Source of the DNA: Actinomycetes bacterium
GTDB lineage: Bacteria; Actinomycetota; Actinomycetes; Actinomycetales; Cellulomonadaceae
NCBI GenBank assembly: GCA_021793115.1
Contig: JAJYTJ010000047.1
Coordinates: 1-23,932, forward strand
Direction of reading: 5' to 3'
Length of the DNA stretch: 23,932 nucleotides
Positions within the stretch are counted from its first letter, which is position 1, and the number at the start of each line of letters is the position of its first letter. A model generated the notes under the pieces. The model worked only from the letters and a program-made list of their open reading frames with translations, was not told the DNA's origin and did no database searches. A program made the translations under genes and the position numbers. Positions 1-7,538 of the stretch are shown here, in pieces.

Positions 1-480
1 GACCCGCTGCGGCAGGTGCTGCTGCGCCGCGCGGAGGCCGCCGCCGACGCCCTGCGCTTGGCCGCCGAGCGCGACGCCCGCGCCGCGACCGACGCCGCCC
101 GGGAGCGAGCCGCCGCGGTGCTGGCCCGCGCCCGGGCCGACGGCGAGGCGGACGCCGCCCAACGGCAGGCCGAGGACCGTGCCCGGTCCCGACACGAGGC
201 CCGCCGCGTGGTGCTGGCGGCGCAGCTGGCGGTGTACCAGGACCTGCGCGCCGGCGCGCGCGCCGCGGTGCGCGAGCTGCTGGCCGACCCGGACGTCGAG
301 CGGCGGCTCGTCGCGCTGGTGCGGGCGCGCCTCGCGCCGGATGCGCGGGTGTGGCCGCACCCGTCCGGCGGCGTCGTCGGCGAGCTGCCGGACGGGCGCC
401 GCGTCGACGCGTCGGTCGACGCGCTCGTCGAGCGGGCCCTGGCCGGGCTCGACCTGGGCCCGCTGTGGGCGACGCCATGA
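1..480 (+). CDS. ntpE: V/A-type ATPase subunit E, 5' end cut off
   Basis: Peripheral-stalk subunit E of a V/A-type ATPase, which ties the catalytic head to the membrane sector. The frame is open to the first base (reads DPLRQ before the GTG at 16), so the true start lies upstream of the window; at least 159 residues are seen. The first ~75 residues are an Ala/Arg/Glu-rich uninterrupted helix of the type that forms the stalk coiled coil with subunit G. The C-terminal part carries a PSGGVVGELPDGRRVDAS segment that fits the GG-V...D-G-R-V-D pattern of the E globular domain. Its TGA overlaps the ATG of subunit A by 4 bp (ATGA at 477). Assignment rests on helix pattern, this C-terminal motif and the neighbour; the sequence itself diverges, so the family is likely rather than certain. 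Confidence 0.75.
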   Translation, partial: DPLRQVLLRRAEAAADALRLAAERDARAATDAARERAAAVLARARADGEADAAQRQAEDRARSRHEARRVVLAAQLAVYQDLRAGARAAVRELLADPDVERRLVALVRARLAPDARVWPHPSGGVVGELPDGRRVDASVDALVERALAGLDLGPLWATP

Positions 481-2186
481 CCGGCCGGGTGCTGCGGGTG
501 AGCGGCCCGCTCGTCGAGGTGACGGGGCTCGAGGGCGTCGCGATGTCCGAGGTGGTGGCCCTGGGTCCGGAGGAGCTGCCGGGAGAGGTGGTCGCGATCC
601 GGGCCGAGGTGCTGTCCGTGCAGGCCTACGAGTACACGGGCGGGCTGGCCGCCGGCGACGCGGTCGAGGCGCGCGGGCACCCCCTGGCGGCGCTGCTGGG
701 TCCCGACCTGCTCGGCGGCGTGTTCGACGGGCTGCTGCGCCCGCTGTCCGGCGCGCCCACGTGGCTCACGGCGTCCGCGCCGCGCGGCGGCGGTCGGACG
801 GACTGGGAGTGGCGCCCCTCGGTCGTCGTCGGCGACCGGGTCGAGGAGGGGGCGGTGCTCGGCACCGTGCCCGCCGGCGGGATCGAGTACCGGGTGCTGG
901 TGCCGCCGGGCGTCGCGGGCCCGGTGGAGCGGCTGGCGCCGGCGGGCGGGCGTGGCGCCGACGACGTGGTGGCGGTCGTCGGGGGTGTCGACGTGGCCCT
1001 GAGCACGCGGTGGCCGATCCGCCGGCCGCGGCCGGTGCGCGAGCGCGTGGCCGCCGCGGCCCCGCTCGTCACCGGGCAGCGGGTGCTGGACGCGATCTTC
1101 CCCATCGCGCAGGGCAGCAGCGCCGCCGTCCCGGGCGGCTTCGGCACGGGCAAGACGATGCTGCTGCAGCAGATCGCCAAGTGGTGCGACGCGGACGTCA
1201 TCGTCTACGTCGGGTGCGGCGAGCGCGGCAACGAGATGGCGGACGTGCTCGACGAGCTGCGCGAGCTCGCCGACCCGCGGACCGGGCGGCGGCTGGCCGA
1301 CCGCACGGTGATCATCGCGAACACCTCGAACATGCCGATGATGGCCCGCGAGGCGAGCATCTACAGCGGTGTCACGGTCGCCGAGCACTTCCGCGACATG
1401 GGGTACCACGCCGTGGTCATCGCCGACTCCACGTCGCGGTGGGCCGAGGCGCTGCGGGAGTTCGCCTCCCGGTCCGGCGCGCTGCCGGCGGAGGAGGGCT
1501 ACCCGGCGTCGCTGCCGTCGGCGCTTGCGGCGTTCTACGAGCGCGCCGGCCGGGTGGTCACGCTCGGCGGCGCGACGGCCTCGGTGACGATCATCGGCGC
1601 CGTCTCGCCGGCCGGCGGCGACACCACCGAGCCGGTGACCGCGCAGACGGAGCGGTTCGTCCGCGCCCTGTGGAGCCTCGACCGCGACCTCGCCTACGCC
1701 CGGCACTACCCCGCGGTGGCATGGGCCGGCTCCTTCTCGCGCGACGCGGAGAACCTCGCCCCCTGGTACGCCCGCAACGGCGACCCGGCCTGGGGCGAGC
1801 GGCGGGCGCGCGTGACGACGCTGCTGGCCGAGGCCGACCGGCTCGGCGAGCTGGCCGAGCTCGTCGGGGCCGGGTCGCTGCCGGGTCACGAGCGCGTGGT
1901 GCTGCTCGCGGGCCGGCTGCTGCGCGAGGCGGTGCTGCAGCAGAACGCGCTGTCGCCCAACGACGCCCACTGCTCGCCGGAGAAGACGGCCGTGCTCACC
2001 GACGCGGTGCTGGACGTCGTCGACCGCTGCGACGCGCTCATCGAGGCCGGCAGCACCGCGAGCGAGATCGAGGAGCTCGACTTCTCCGCCCTGCTGCGCG
2101 CGGCGCAGGAGACGCCGCCCGACGACACGGCGGGGATCGCGGCGCGCCGCCAGCAGGTGCTCGACGAGCTGGGGGTGCGGCCATGA
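477..2186 (+). CDS. ntpA: V/A-type ATPase catalytic subunit A
   Basis: Catalytic subunit of the V1/A1 head; hydrolyses or makes ATP coupled to H+ or Na+ movement at the membrane. The start is the ATG inside the ATGA overlap with subunit E, giving 569 aa, close to the usual ~580-590. An N-terminal beta-barrel (RVLRVSGPLVEVTG) is followed by the A-specific bulge domain (about residues 108-185, ending RWPIRRPRP) that separates A subunits from F-type beta. Walker A is GGFGTGKT at 220-227, with the motif V-A family spelling GxFGxGKT, and YVGCGERGNEMADVL follows about 30 residues later. The C-terminal helical domain carries QQNALSPNDAHCSPEKT. It ends in an ATGA overlap with subunit B, so the head subunits are translationally coupled. 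Confidence 0.96.
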   Translation: MTGRVLRVSGPLVEVTGLEGVAMSEVVALGPEELPGEVVAIRAEVLSVQAYEYTGGLAAGDAVEARGHPLAALLGPDLLGGVFDGLLRPLSGAPTWLTASAPRGGGRTDWEWRPSVVVGDRVEEGAVLGTVPAGGIEYRVLVPPGVAGPVERLAPAGGRGADDVVAVVGGVDVALSTRWPIRRPRPVRERVAAAAPLVTGQRVLDAIFPIAQGSSAAVPGGFGTGKTMLLQQIAKWCDADVIVYVGCGERGNEMADVLDELRELADPRTGRRLADRTVIIANTSNMPMMAREASIYSGVTVAEHFRDMGYHAVVIADSTSRWAEALREFASRSGALPAEEGYPASLPSALAAFYERAGRVVTLGGATASVTIIGAVSPAGGDTTEPVTAQTERFVRALWSLDRDLAYARHYPAVAWAGSFSRDAENLAPWYARNGDPAWGERRARVTTLLAEADRLGELAELVGAGSLPGHERVVLLAGRLLREAVLQQNALSPNDAHCSPEKTAVLTDAVLDVVDRCDALIEAGSTASEIEELDFSALLRAAQETPPDDTAGIAARRQQVLDELGVRP

Positions 2187-3619
2187 GCACGGCCCCCCGG
2201 CTCGAGGTCGAGTACGGCAGCGTGCGCGAGCTGCGCGGCCCGCTGCTCGTGGTGCGCGGCGTGCAGGGCGTGGGCTGGGACGAGTTCGCCGTGATCCGCA
2301 TCGCCGACGAGCGCGCCGACGGACACCCCGACGGACGTGTCGACGGACGTCCCGGCGAGCCGGAGCGGCACGGGCTGGTGCTCGAGGTGGACCGCGACCT
2401 GGCGGTGGTGCAGGTGCTGGAGGGCACGGTCGGGCTGGTGCCGGCCACCACGCGGGTCGCGTTCGCGGGCACCCCGCTCCGCGTCCCGGTGGGGCCCGGC
2501 TGGCTGGGCCGGGTGTGCAACGGCCGGGGCGAGCCCATCGACGGCGGGCCGCCGGTCTCGGGCGCCACCACCGCGCCGATCGCCGGCAGCCCGCTCAACC
2601 CGGTGCACCGCGAGCCGCCGGCCGAGCCCGTGCTCACCGGCATCTCGGCCATCGACGCGCTGATGACCCTGGTGCGCGGCCAGAAGCTGCCGATCTTCTC
2701 CGCCGCGGGCCTGCCCCACCTCGAGCTGGCCGCGCAGATCGCCGCCCAGTCCACGTCGGGCGACGAGCCGTTCAGCGTCGTGTTCGCCGCGATGGGCGTG
2801 ACCCACGCGGACGCCGACGCGGTGCGGGCGGCGCTGGCGGAGCGCTCGGCGGCCGGCGAGCTGGTGCTGCTGCTCAACACGGCCGACGACCCGGTGATCG
2901 AGCGCATCCTCACGCCGCGCATCGCGCTGACCGTCGCGGAGCACCTCGCGTTCGAGCTGCACCGGCACGTCCTCGTCGTGCTCGCCGACATGACGAGCTA
3001 CGCCGAGGCGCTGCGCGAGGTCTCGGCCGCGCGCGGCGAGATGCCCGGCCGGCGGGCCTATCCCGGCTACCTCTACAGCGACCTCGCCTCGCTCTACGAG
3101 CGCTGCGGCCGGATCCGCGGCGTCGCCGGCTCGGTGACGGTGCTGCCGGTGCTCACCATGCCGGGCGGCGACATCACGCACCCGGTGCCGGACCTGACCG
3201 GCTACATCACCGAGGGCCAGATCGTGCTGGCGCCGGACATCCACGCGCGTGGCATCTACCCGCCGATCGACCCGCTGTCGTGCCTGTCCCGGCTCATGCG
3301 GCACGGCGCCGGCCCCGGGCGTACGCGCGACGACCACCTCGAGCTCGCCGCGCAGCTGCTGGCGGCCCTCTCCCGCGCCCGGCAGGTGCGCCAGCTCGCC
3401 GAGATCGTCGGCGAGGCCGCCCTGAGCGGCACCGACCAGCTCTACCTGGAGTTCGCCACCACGTTCGAGCGGACGCTGACCCACCAGCGCCGCGGCGAGC
3501 GCCGCACGCTCGAGGAGACGCTGGGTCGCTGCTGGGACGTGGTCTCCGTGCTCCCGGAGCGCGAGCTCACCATGCTGTCCCGGCGGTTCCTCGCGGCACA
3601 CCCGCGGGCGGGGGGCTAG
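2183..3619 (+). CDS. ntpB: V/A-type ATPase non-catalytic subunit B
   Basis: Regulatory (non-catalytic) subunit of the V1/A1 hexamer, 478 aa, start at the ATG overlapping the subunit A stop. Diagnostic features: no Walker A; in its place is GQKLPIFSAAGLPHLELAAQ, the hallmark of B subunits; the VTGISAIDALMTLVRGQK and SLYERCGRIRG segments; and near residue 370 LSRLMRHGAGPGRTRDDH, corresponding to the family's SRLMxxGxGxGxTRxDH, which supplies the arginine reaching into the A active site. The N-terminal barrel carries an extra Asp-Gly repeat (residues ~43-63, DGHPDGRVDGRPGE) that ordinary B subunits lack. The frame is open far upstream (from 179) but only as a shadow of A. Stop TAG is 5 bp before the D start. 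Confidence 0.96.
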   Translation: MSTAPRLEVEYGSVRELRGPLLVVRGVQGVGWDEFAVIRIADERADGHPDGRVDGRPGEPERHGLVLEVDRDLAVVQVLEGTVGLVPATTRVAFAGTPLRVPVGPGWLGRVCNGRGEPIDGGPPVSGATTAPIAGSPLNPVHREPPAEPVLTGISAIDALMTLVRGQKLPIFSAAGLPHLELAAQIAAQSTSGDEPFSVVFAAMGVTHADADAVRAALAERSAAGELVLLLNTADDPVIERILTPRIALTVAEHLAFELHRHVLVVLADMTSYAEALREVSAARGEMPGRRAYPGYLYSDLASLYERCGRIRGVAGSVTVLPVLTMPGGDITHPVPDLTGYITEGQIVLAPDIHARGIYPPIDPLSCLSRLMRHGAGPGRTRDDHLELAAQLLAALSRARQVRQLAEIVGEAALSGTDQLYLEFATTFERTLTHQRRGERRTLEETLGRCWDVVSVLPERELTMLSRRFLAAHPRAGG

Positions 3620-3624
3620 CCGCC

Positions 3625-4248
3625 ATGCCCGTCGCGCGGACCGTCCCGCCCGGCCGGGCCGGCCGGATGTGGCTGCGCGGCCGGCTGGCCACCGCCGAGC
3701 GCGGGCGCGACCAGCTCGACCGCAAGCTGCGCATCCTCATCCCGGAGCGGCAGCGGCTGCAGACCCGCCTCGAGCTGCGGCAGCGGGCCTGGTCGGCGGC
3801 GTACGACGAGGCGCAGACGTGGGGGCTGCGCGCCGCGCTGCTGGGCGGCGAGGACGCGATCCGCGGCGCCACGCCCGCGCGGCCGGCCGACGTCCAGGTG
3901 ACGTGGACGTCCGCGATGGGCCTGAGCTACCCGGAGGACGCGGTCCTGGCCGAGCCGGCGCCCGGCGACGAGGCGGTGCCCGGCAATGCCGCGATCGTCC
4001 CCGCGACCGCGGCCTCCCGGGCCGCGCTGCTCGCCGGGGCCCGGGCCGCCGCGGCGCAGGAGGCGGTGTCCCGGCTCGAGTCGGAGATCGCCGTCACGCG
4101 GCGGCGGATGCGGGCGCTCGACAAGCGCTGGCTGCCCTGGCTGCGCGACGCGCTGGCCCGGCTGGAGCTGACGCTCGAGCAGACGGAGCAGGAGGACGGC
4201 ATGCGGCTGCGCCGCGCCGTGGGCGCCGACGGGAGGCCCGGCTCATGA
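3625..4248 (+). CDS. ntpD: V/A-type ATPase central-stalk subunit D
   Basis: Rotor shaft subunit that turns inside the A3B3 hexamer. 207 aa, the usual length. The N-terminal helix (residues ~14-62, LRGRLATAERGRDQLDRKLRILIPERQRL) matches the D pattern L..L..A..G.dLL..K...L, and the C-terminal helix (about 145-197) is long, charged and coiled-coil-like, as expected for the antiparallel pair of the shaft. The middle region (85-130) is Ala/Pro-rich and divergent. The ATG lies 5 bp after the subunit B stop. The TGA overlaps the ATG of the UspA gene (ATGA at 4245). Subunits C and F do not lie between E and A here as they do in Thermus-type operons; I cannot see whether they lie upstream of the window. 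Confidence 0.9.
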   Translation: MPVARTVPPGRAGRMWLRGRLATAERGRDQLDRKLRILIPERQRLQTRLELRQRAWSAAYDEAQTWGLRAALLGGEDAIRGATPARPADVQVTWTSAMGLSYPEDAVLAEPAPGDEAVPGNAAIVPATAASRAALLAGARAAAAQEAVSRLESEIAVTRRRMRALDKRWLPWLRDALARLELTLEQTEQEDGMRLRRAVGADGRPGS

Positions 4249-4715
4249 TCGAACGGATCCTGGTGGCGGTGGACGACACGCGAGACTCGCTCGCGGCCGC
4301 CCGGGTGGCGGTCGAGCTGGCCGCCGCGCTGCACGCCGAGCTGCGGGCGGTGCACGTGGCCGTGGACCACGGCCTGCCCCGGGCGGTGCAGGCGGCGAGC
4401 GACCGCGCCGACGTCGACGCCCGCCTGGCCGAGGCCGGCGCGGCGGTGCTGGCCCGCGTCACCGCGCTGGCTGCGGCGCAGGGCCTGACGCTGCGCGCCG
4501 ACGTGCTGACGGGTGAGATCGCGCCGGCGATCCTCGGCTACGCGCGCGCGTGGCCGGCGGACCTGGTGGTGCTCGGCAAGTCGGCCCGGTCGGCGAGCGG
4601 CGAGCCGTACATCGGCACGCGCTCGCGGCACGTCCTCGAGTTCGCCGAGCAGCCCGTGCTCGTCGTGCCGCCGGAGATCGCGCGCCGACCGCGCGACGCG
4701 ACGGCCTCGTCCTGA
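4245..4715 (+). CDS. UspA-family universal stress protein
   Basis: Single-domain UspA protein, 156 aa, of the typical size. It starts MIERILVAVDDTRDS, the beta1 strand and loop that bind the nucleotide in this family, and near the C-terminus has VVLGKSARS followed by YIGTRSRHVLEFAEQPVLVVP, which resembles the ATP-binding G-2X-G-9X-G(S/T) pattern. The exact glycine spacing is imperfect, so ATP binding is probable rather than shown. The ATG overlaps the stop of V-ATPase subunit D by 4 bp, so it is probably co-transcribed and translationally coupled with the ATPase. Family members bind ATP and modulate stress or energy responses; a role in sensing ATP next to a proton pump is only an inference from position. 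Confidence 0.88.
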   Translation: MIERILVAVDDTRDSLAAARVAVELAAALHAELRAVHVAVDHGLPRAVQAASDRADVDARLAEAGAAVLARVTALAAAQGLTLRADVLTGEIAPAILGYARAWPADLVVLGKSARSASGEPYIGTRSRHVLEFAEQPVLVVPPEIARRPRDATASS

Positions 4716-4740
4716 CCGGGCGCGGAAGCGGCGTCGCCCA

Positions 4741-4762
4741 TAGTCTACTCGTGAGTAGACTA
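4741..4762. repeat. 22-bp palindrome, left copy of inverted pair
   Basis: Perfect 10-bp arms TAGTCTACTC and GAGTAGACTA around a GT centre. A second copy at 6232-6253 has the centre AC, so the two copies are inverted relative to each other and bracket the ATPase gene. The last three bases of this copy (4760-4762) are the TAG stop codon of that gene, so the repeat runs into the coding end. No target-site duplication is seen outside the pair. Confidence 0.9.
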
Positions 4763-6226
4763 CTCCGAGAGCGCGCCCTCCACGTCGACCAGGACGAGGT
4801 CGTCGCGACCAGCGGCGGCCGTCATGAGCCGGTCGTCGTAGCCCCCTCGGCTGAGCAGCACGATGGTGGGCGTCGCGGACACCTTCAGGCCGGTCTGACG
4901 CAGCGCCGGCAGCTTGTACCGCTCGATGTCGGACAAGCAGCCCAGGTCCATCGCGCGGTTGCGCCACCGGGCCTCGCCGATGACGGTGACGCGGCCTCGT
5001 GCTTGGCCGACGATGTCGATCTCCTCGCTCGATCGGGCGTAGCCCGCCGCGTCCGGTCGGCGCAGCGCGTGCAGGGCCGGTCCCCACCACGAGCCGACGC
5101 GGGTGACGTCGAGATGGGCGCGAGCCCACCCGCGGGCGAACTCCTCGAACTGGCGGCCGACATGGTCGTGCAGCACGGGCTCGATCTCACGGGCGTAGAG
5201 CGCGGCCGCCGGGAGCCCGTTCTCCAGGTCGTCCTGGTACGGGAAGACGAAGCGGAACCAGAACCGGAGGAATGGGTCGCGCAGGTGCCAGTGCCCGACC
5301 CTGCTCGTGGGTTCGGCCCCGATCGGCAGCCTGCGTTCCACCAGTCTCATGTCGACCAACGCGCCAAGGTACTTCGAGACCCTCGGTGCGTCGGAGTGCA
5401 GCATCGTCGCGATCTCACCGATGCCCTTGTCACCGGACGCGAGGGCCTGGAGGACGCCGAAGTAGACCTTGGGCTCGCGCATCTCCTGCTCGACGATGGT
5501 GCGCCCTTCGTCCCACAGCGCCGACCTGCGGTCGAGCATCCGCTCGCACACCACCTCGGCGAGTGCGCTCCGGTCCGCGAGTGCCGCCAGGTAGAGCGGC
5601 ATCCCGCCGGCGATCGAGAACCGTTCGAACTGCTCGATCGGCGGCAGGCCCGGCAGGAAGAGACGTGCGTCGGCGAACGGCACCGGATGCAGCTGCAGCG
5701 GCCGCAGCCGCCCGTGCAGTGGTGAGCGTTCGGCCAGGAGCGACTCCATCTGGCCGACGAGCGAACCGCAGAGGACGAGGCGCAGCTGCGACGCGTCGCG
5801 CTCCTCCTCCATCACCGCCGCGATCGCGGTCAGCTCGCGCTGGATGTCGGGCTCCGTCGCGGGCAACAGGTACGGGAGCTCGTCGATCACGGCGAGCAGC
5901 GGCCGGTTCCGAGCCGCACGGAACAACGTGCGGAACAGGTCTGCCAAGCCGGTCAGCGCCGGCCGCGCGCCGAGCACGGGCTCGAGACGTGCCGCGAAGT
6001 CGTCGAGCTGGACACCGGGCGCGGTGCTGCGCCCGACGAGGACGACTGCCGGTTTGCCGTCGGCGAGCTTCCGGAACAACCACGACTTGCCGCAGCGGCG
6101 ACGGCCGTACAGGCAGATCGGCATGCGCCCGCCGGACTCCCACCAGTCCTCGAGCACCGCGAGCTCGTCGCGGCGATCGAGGAACTGATCGCTGGCCGGC
6201 CACTCGAACAGGGGATACTCGTCCAC
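4760..6226 (-). CDS. AAA ATPase with C-terminal DUF234 nuclease-like domain
   Basis: 488 aa protein of the archaeal-type ATPase/DUF234 family. Residues ~15-130 hold the P-loop ATPase: Walker A GRRRCGKS (41-48), Walker B LLAVIDELPYLL with D115-E116, and a sensor-like LVLCGSLVGQM near 150. A winged-helix stretch follows (GIGEIATMLHSDAPRVSKYLGALVDMRLVERR), then WHLRDPFLRFWFRFVFP, characteristic of DUF234. The C-terminus has EEIDIVG (401-407) and VIGEARW (415-421), the layout of a PD-(D/E)xK nuclease, but with Arg at the usual Lys. It starts with GTG at 6226, five bases from a palindrome, without a clear Shine-Dalgarno; the TAG stop lies inside the other palindrome. Base composition is lower in GC than its neighbours, suggesting transfer. 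Cellular role of the family is not established. Confidence 0.88.
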   Translation of the reverse strand: MDEYPLFEWPASDQFLDRRDELAVLEDWWESGGRMPICLYGRRRCGKSWLFRKLADGKPAVVLVGRSTAPGVQLDDFAARLEPVLGARPALTGLADLFRTLFRAARNRPLLAVIDELPYLLPATEPDIQRELTAIAAVMEEERDASQLRLVLCGSLVGQMESLLAERSPLHGRLRPLQLHPVPFADARLFLPGLPPIEQFERFSIAGGMPLYLAALADRSALAEVVCERMLDRRSALWDEGRTIVEQEMREPKVYFGVLQALASGDKGIGEIATMLHSDAPRVSKYLGALVDMRLVERRLPIGAEPTSRVGHWHLRDPFLRFWFRFVFPYQDDLENGLPAAALYAREIEPVLHDHVGRQFEEFARGWARAHLDVTRVGSWWGPALHALRRPDAAGYARSSEEIDIVGQARGRVTVIGEARWRNRAMDLGCLSDIERYKLPALRQTGLKVSATPTIVLLSRGGYDDRLMTAAAGRDDLVLVDVEGALSE

Positions 6227-6231
6227 GCTGC

Positions 6232-6253
6232 TACTCTACTCACGAGTAGACTA
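6232..6253. repeat. 22-bp palindrome, right copy of inverted pair
   Basis: Arms TACTCTACTC and GAGTAGACTA around AC: the inverted counterpart of 4741-4762 with one mismatch (third base of the left arm). It lies 5 bp upstream of the GTG start of the ATPase gene, where a promoter or operator would be expected, so it may be both a mobility or insertion boundary and a regulator-binding site. Confidence 0.88.
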
Positions 6254-6302
6254 CCTTCGGGTCGATTCCCTGACGGCACCTGCGGCGACCGGTTGACCCC
6301 GA

Positions 6303-7058
6303 TCAGGCGGGCTGGTCAGGCCGCACCCGCGTGCCCGCGGGCCACTGCGTGACCATCGAGTAGCGGTCGCCACGGATCAGGCTGGTGCGCCACTCGATGG
6401 GCGCGTCCCCCGCGAGGACCAGCCGCTCCACCGAGAAGGCGGCCGCCGTGGGCGGCAGCCGCAGCAGGGCCTGGTCGGCCGGCTCGGGCAGCACCGGCCG
6501 GAGGCGCTCCCAGCCGCCGGTGATGCGCACCCCGCAGCGGCTGGCGAGCAGCTCGTAGAGGCCCCCGGACGTGAGGTCGGCGTCGAGCAGCCCGGCGGCC
6601 CGGCCCGCGGGCAGCCACGAGCGGTCGCGCGCGATGGGCTCGTCGTCCGCGAAGCGCAGCCGCTCGATGAACACGACCTCGGTGCCGGCCTCGACCCCGA
6701 GGTCCGCGGCCACCGCGGGCGGGACGGGGCGACGGTCGGCCGCGAGCACCTCGCTGCGCTCCGCCAGGCCGCTGGCCCGCACGGTCGAGGCCAGGCTGTA
6801 GAGGGCGTGCAGCGGCTGCTCGAGGACGGGCGGGGTGACCGACGACCCGCGGCCCCGCTCGCGCACCACGAGCCCCTCGGCCGCGAGGTGGCGCACGGCC
6901 TCACGCACCGTCTGGCGGCTCACGTCGTAGTACCCGGTCAGCTCCTCGTCGGTGGGGAAGCGCCGCTCGAACTCCCCCGCGAGCAGGCGGTGGCGGAGGT
7001 CGTCGACGATCTGGGCCCACAGGGGCAGCGGGTTGGACCGGACCACCTGGCCGGCCAT
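6303..7058 (-). CDS. GntR-family regulator with UTRA domain (HutC type)
   Basis: 251 aa transcriptional regulator. The N-terminal winged helix is complete: LPLWAQIVDDLRHRLLAGEF, then FPTDEELTGYYDVSRQTVREAVRHLAAEGLVVRERGRGSSV, the standard GntR recognition helix and wing. Residues ~85-245 match the UTRA effector-binding fold (STVRASGL..., FIERLRFADDEPIARDRSWLP, GGLYELLASRCGVRI). It is the last gene of an operon with DUF1634 and TauE: the ATG is 3 bp past the DUF1634 stop. It is a good candidate to bind the TGTACGTACA palindrome at the operon promoter (8383-8392) and so repress itself together with the transporter. The ligand cannot be deduced. Confidence 0.93.
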   Translation of the reverse strand: MAGQVVRSNPLPLWAQIVDDLRHRLLAGEFERRFPTDEELTGYYDVSRQTVREAVRHLAAEGLVVRERGRGSSVTPPVLEQPLHALYSLASTVRASGLAERSEVLAADRRPVPPAVAADLGVEAGTEVVFIERLRFADDEPIARDRSWLPAGRAAGLLDADLTSGGLYELLASRCGVRITGGWERLRPVLPEPADQALLRLPPTAAAFSVERLVLAGDAPIEWRTSLIRGDRYSMVTQWPAGTRVRPDQPA

Positions 7059-7061
7059 CGC

Positions 7062-7538
7062 TCACGCTCCGGCGAGGAAGAACGAGCCGACGAGGAGGGC
7101 GAGGACCAGGAGGGTGACCAGGGCCATGGGCAGGTCCTTCTCGTAGAGGAAGGACAGGACGCCCACCGCCACCCGCACCACGGGCGTGAGGATGAGGACG
7201 AGGACGCCGAGCAGGATGACCCCCTGGCCCTCCCCCTGCGCGAGCGAGTGCCACAGCGCGCCGAACGAGTGCGGGAACGGCGTCGAGGTGGAGGTGAGCG
7301 CCTGGTACGAGACGGGTCCGTGCAGCCACAGGTAGTCCGGGTGGTGGGCGAACATCAGCACGAGCCCGGCGGCGACGATGACGACGCTGACGACGACGCC
7401 GATCCGCAGCACCAGGCTGATGGCGAGCTCGACCTTGCGCACCTTCTCCGCCATCGCCAGCGCCGCCTGGGGGTTGAGCTGGTGGCGGCGGCCGGAGCCG
7501 CCGGGGTGAGGAGCGTCAGGTCCGGTCACGTCGGTCAC
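7062..7538 (-). CDS. DUF1634 membrane protein
   Basis: 158 aa small membrane protein. After a ~30 residue hydrophilic N-terminus come three hydrophobic segments: ELAISLVLRIGVVVSVVIVAAGLVLMF, GVILLGVLVLILTPVVRVAVGVLSFL, and MALVTLLVLALLVGSFFLAGA. The ILTPVVRVAVGVLSFLYEKD stretch is the DUF1634 hallmark. I chose the GTG at 7538 because it forms a GTGA overlap with the TauE stop; a second GTG lies three codons in. DUF1634 proteins are commonly encoded beside TauE/SafE permeases, as here, and are assumed to be a partner subunit; direct function is unknown. Confidence 0.85.
   Translation of the reverse strand: MTDVTGPDAPHPGGSGRRHQLNPQAALAMAEKVRKVELAISLVLRIGVVVSVVIVAAGLVLMFAHHPDYLWLHGPVSYQALTSTSTPFPHSFGALWHSLAQGEGQGVILLGVLVLILTPVVRVAVGVLSFLYEKDLPMALVTLLVLALLVGSFFLAGA

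Noticed and set aside
1886..3601. 571-codon open frame on the minus strand opposite V-ATPase A and B
   Set aside because: Composition is that of an antisense shadow (Arg/His/Gly-rich, no motif), and the plus strand carries two unmistakable ATPase subunits. High GC leaves few stop codons in such frames.
2515..3624. Upstream extension of the subunit D frame
   Set aside because: It overlaps all of subunit B in another frame; the ATG at 3625 directly after the B stop gives a normal-sized D subunit.
4741..6253. Insertion sequence with transposase
   Set aside because: The gene between the inverted repeats is an ATPase/DUF234 protein, without DDE or HUH residues, and no target-site duplication flanks the repeats; so I list repeats and gene separately rather than an IS.
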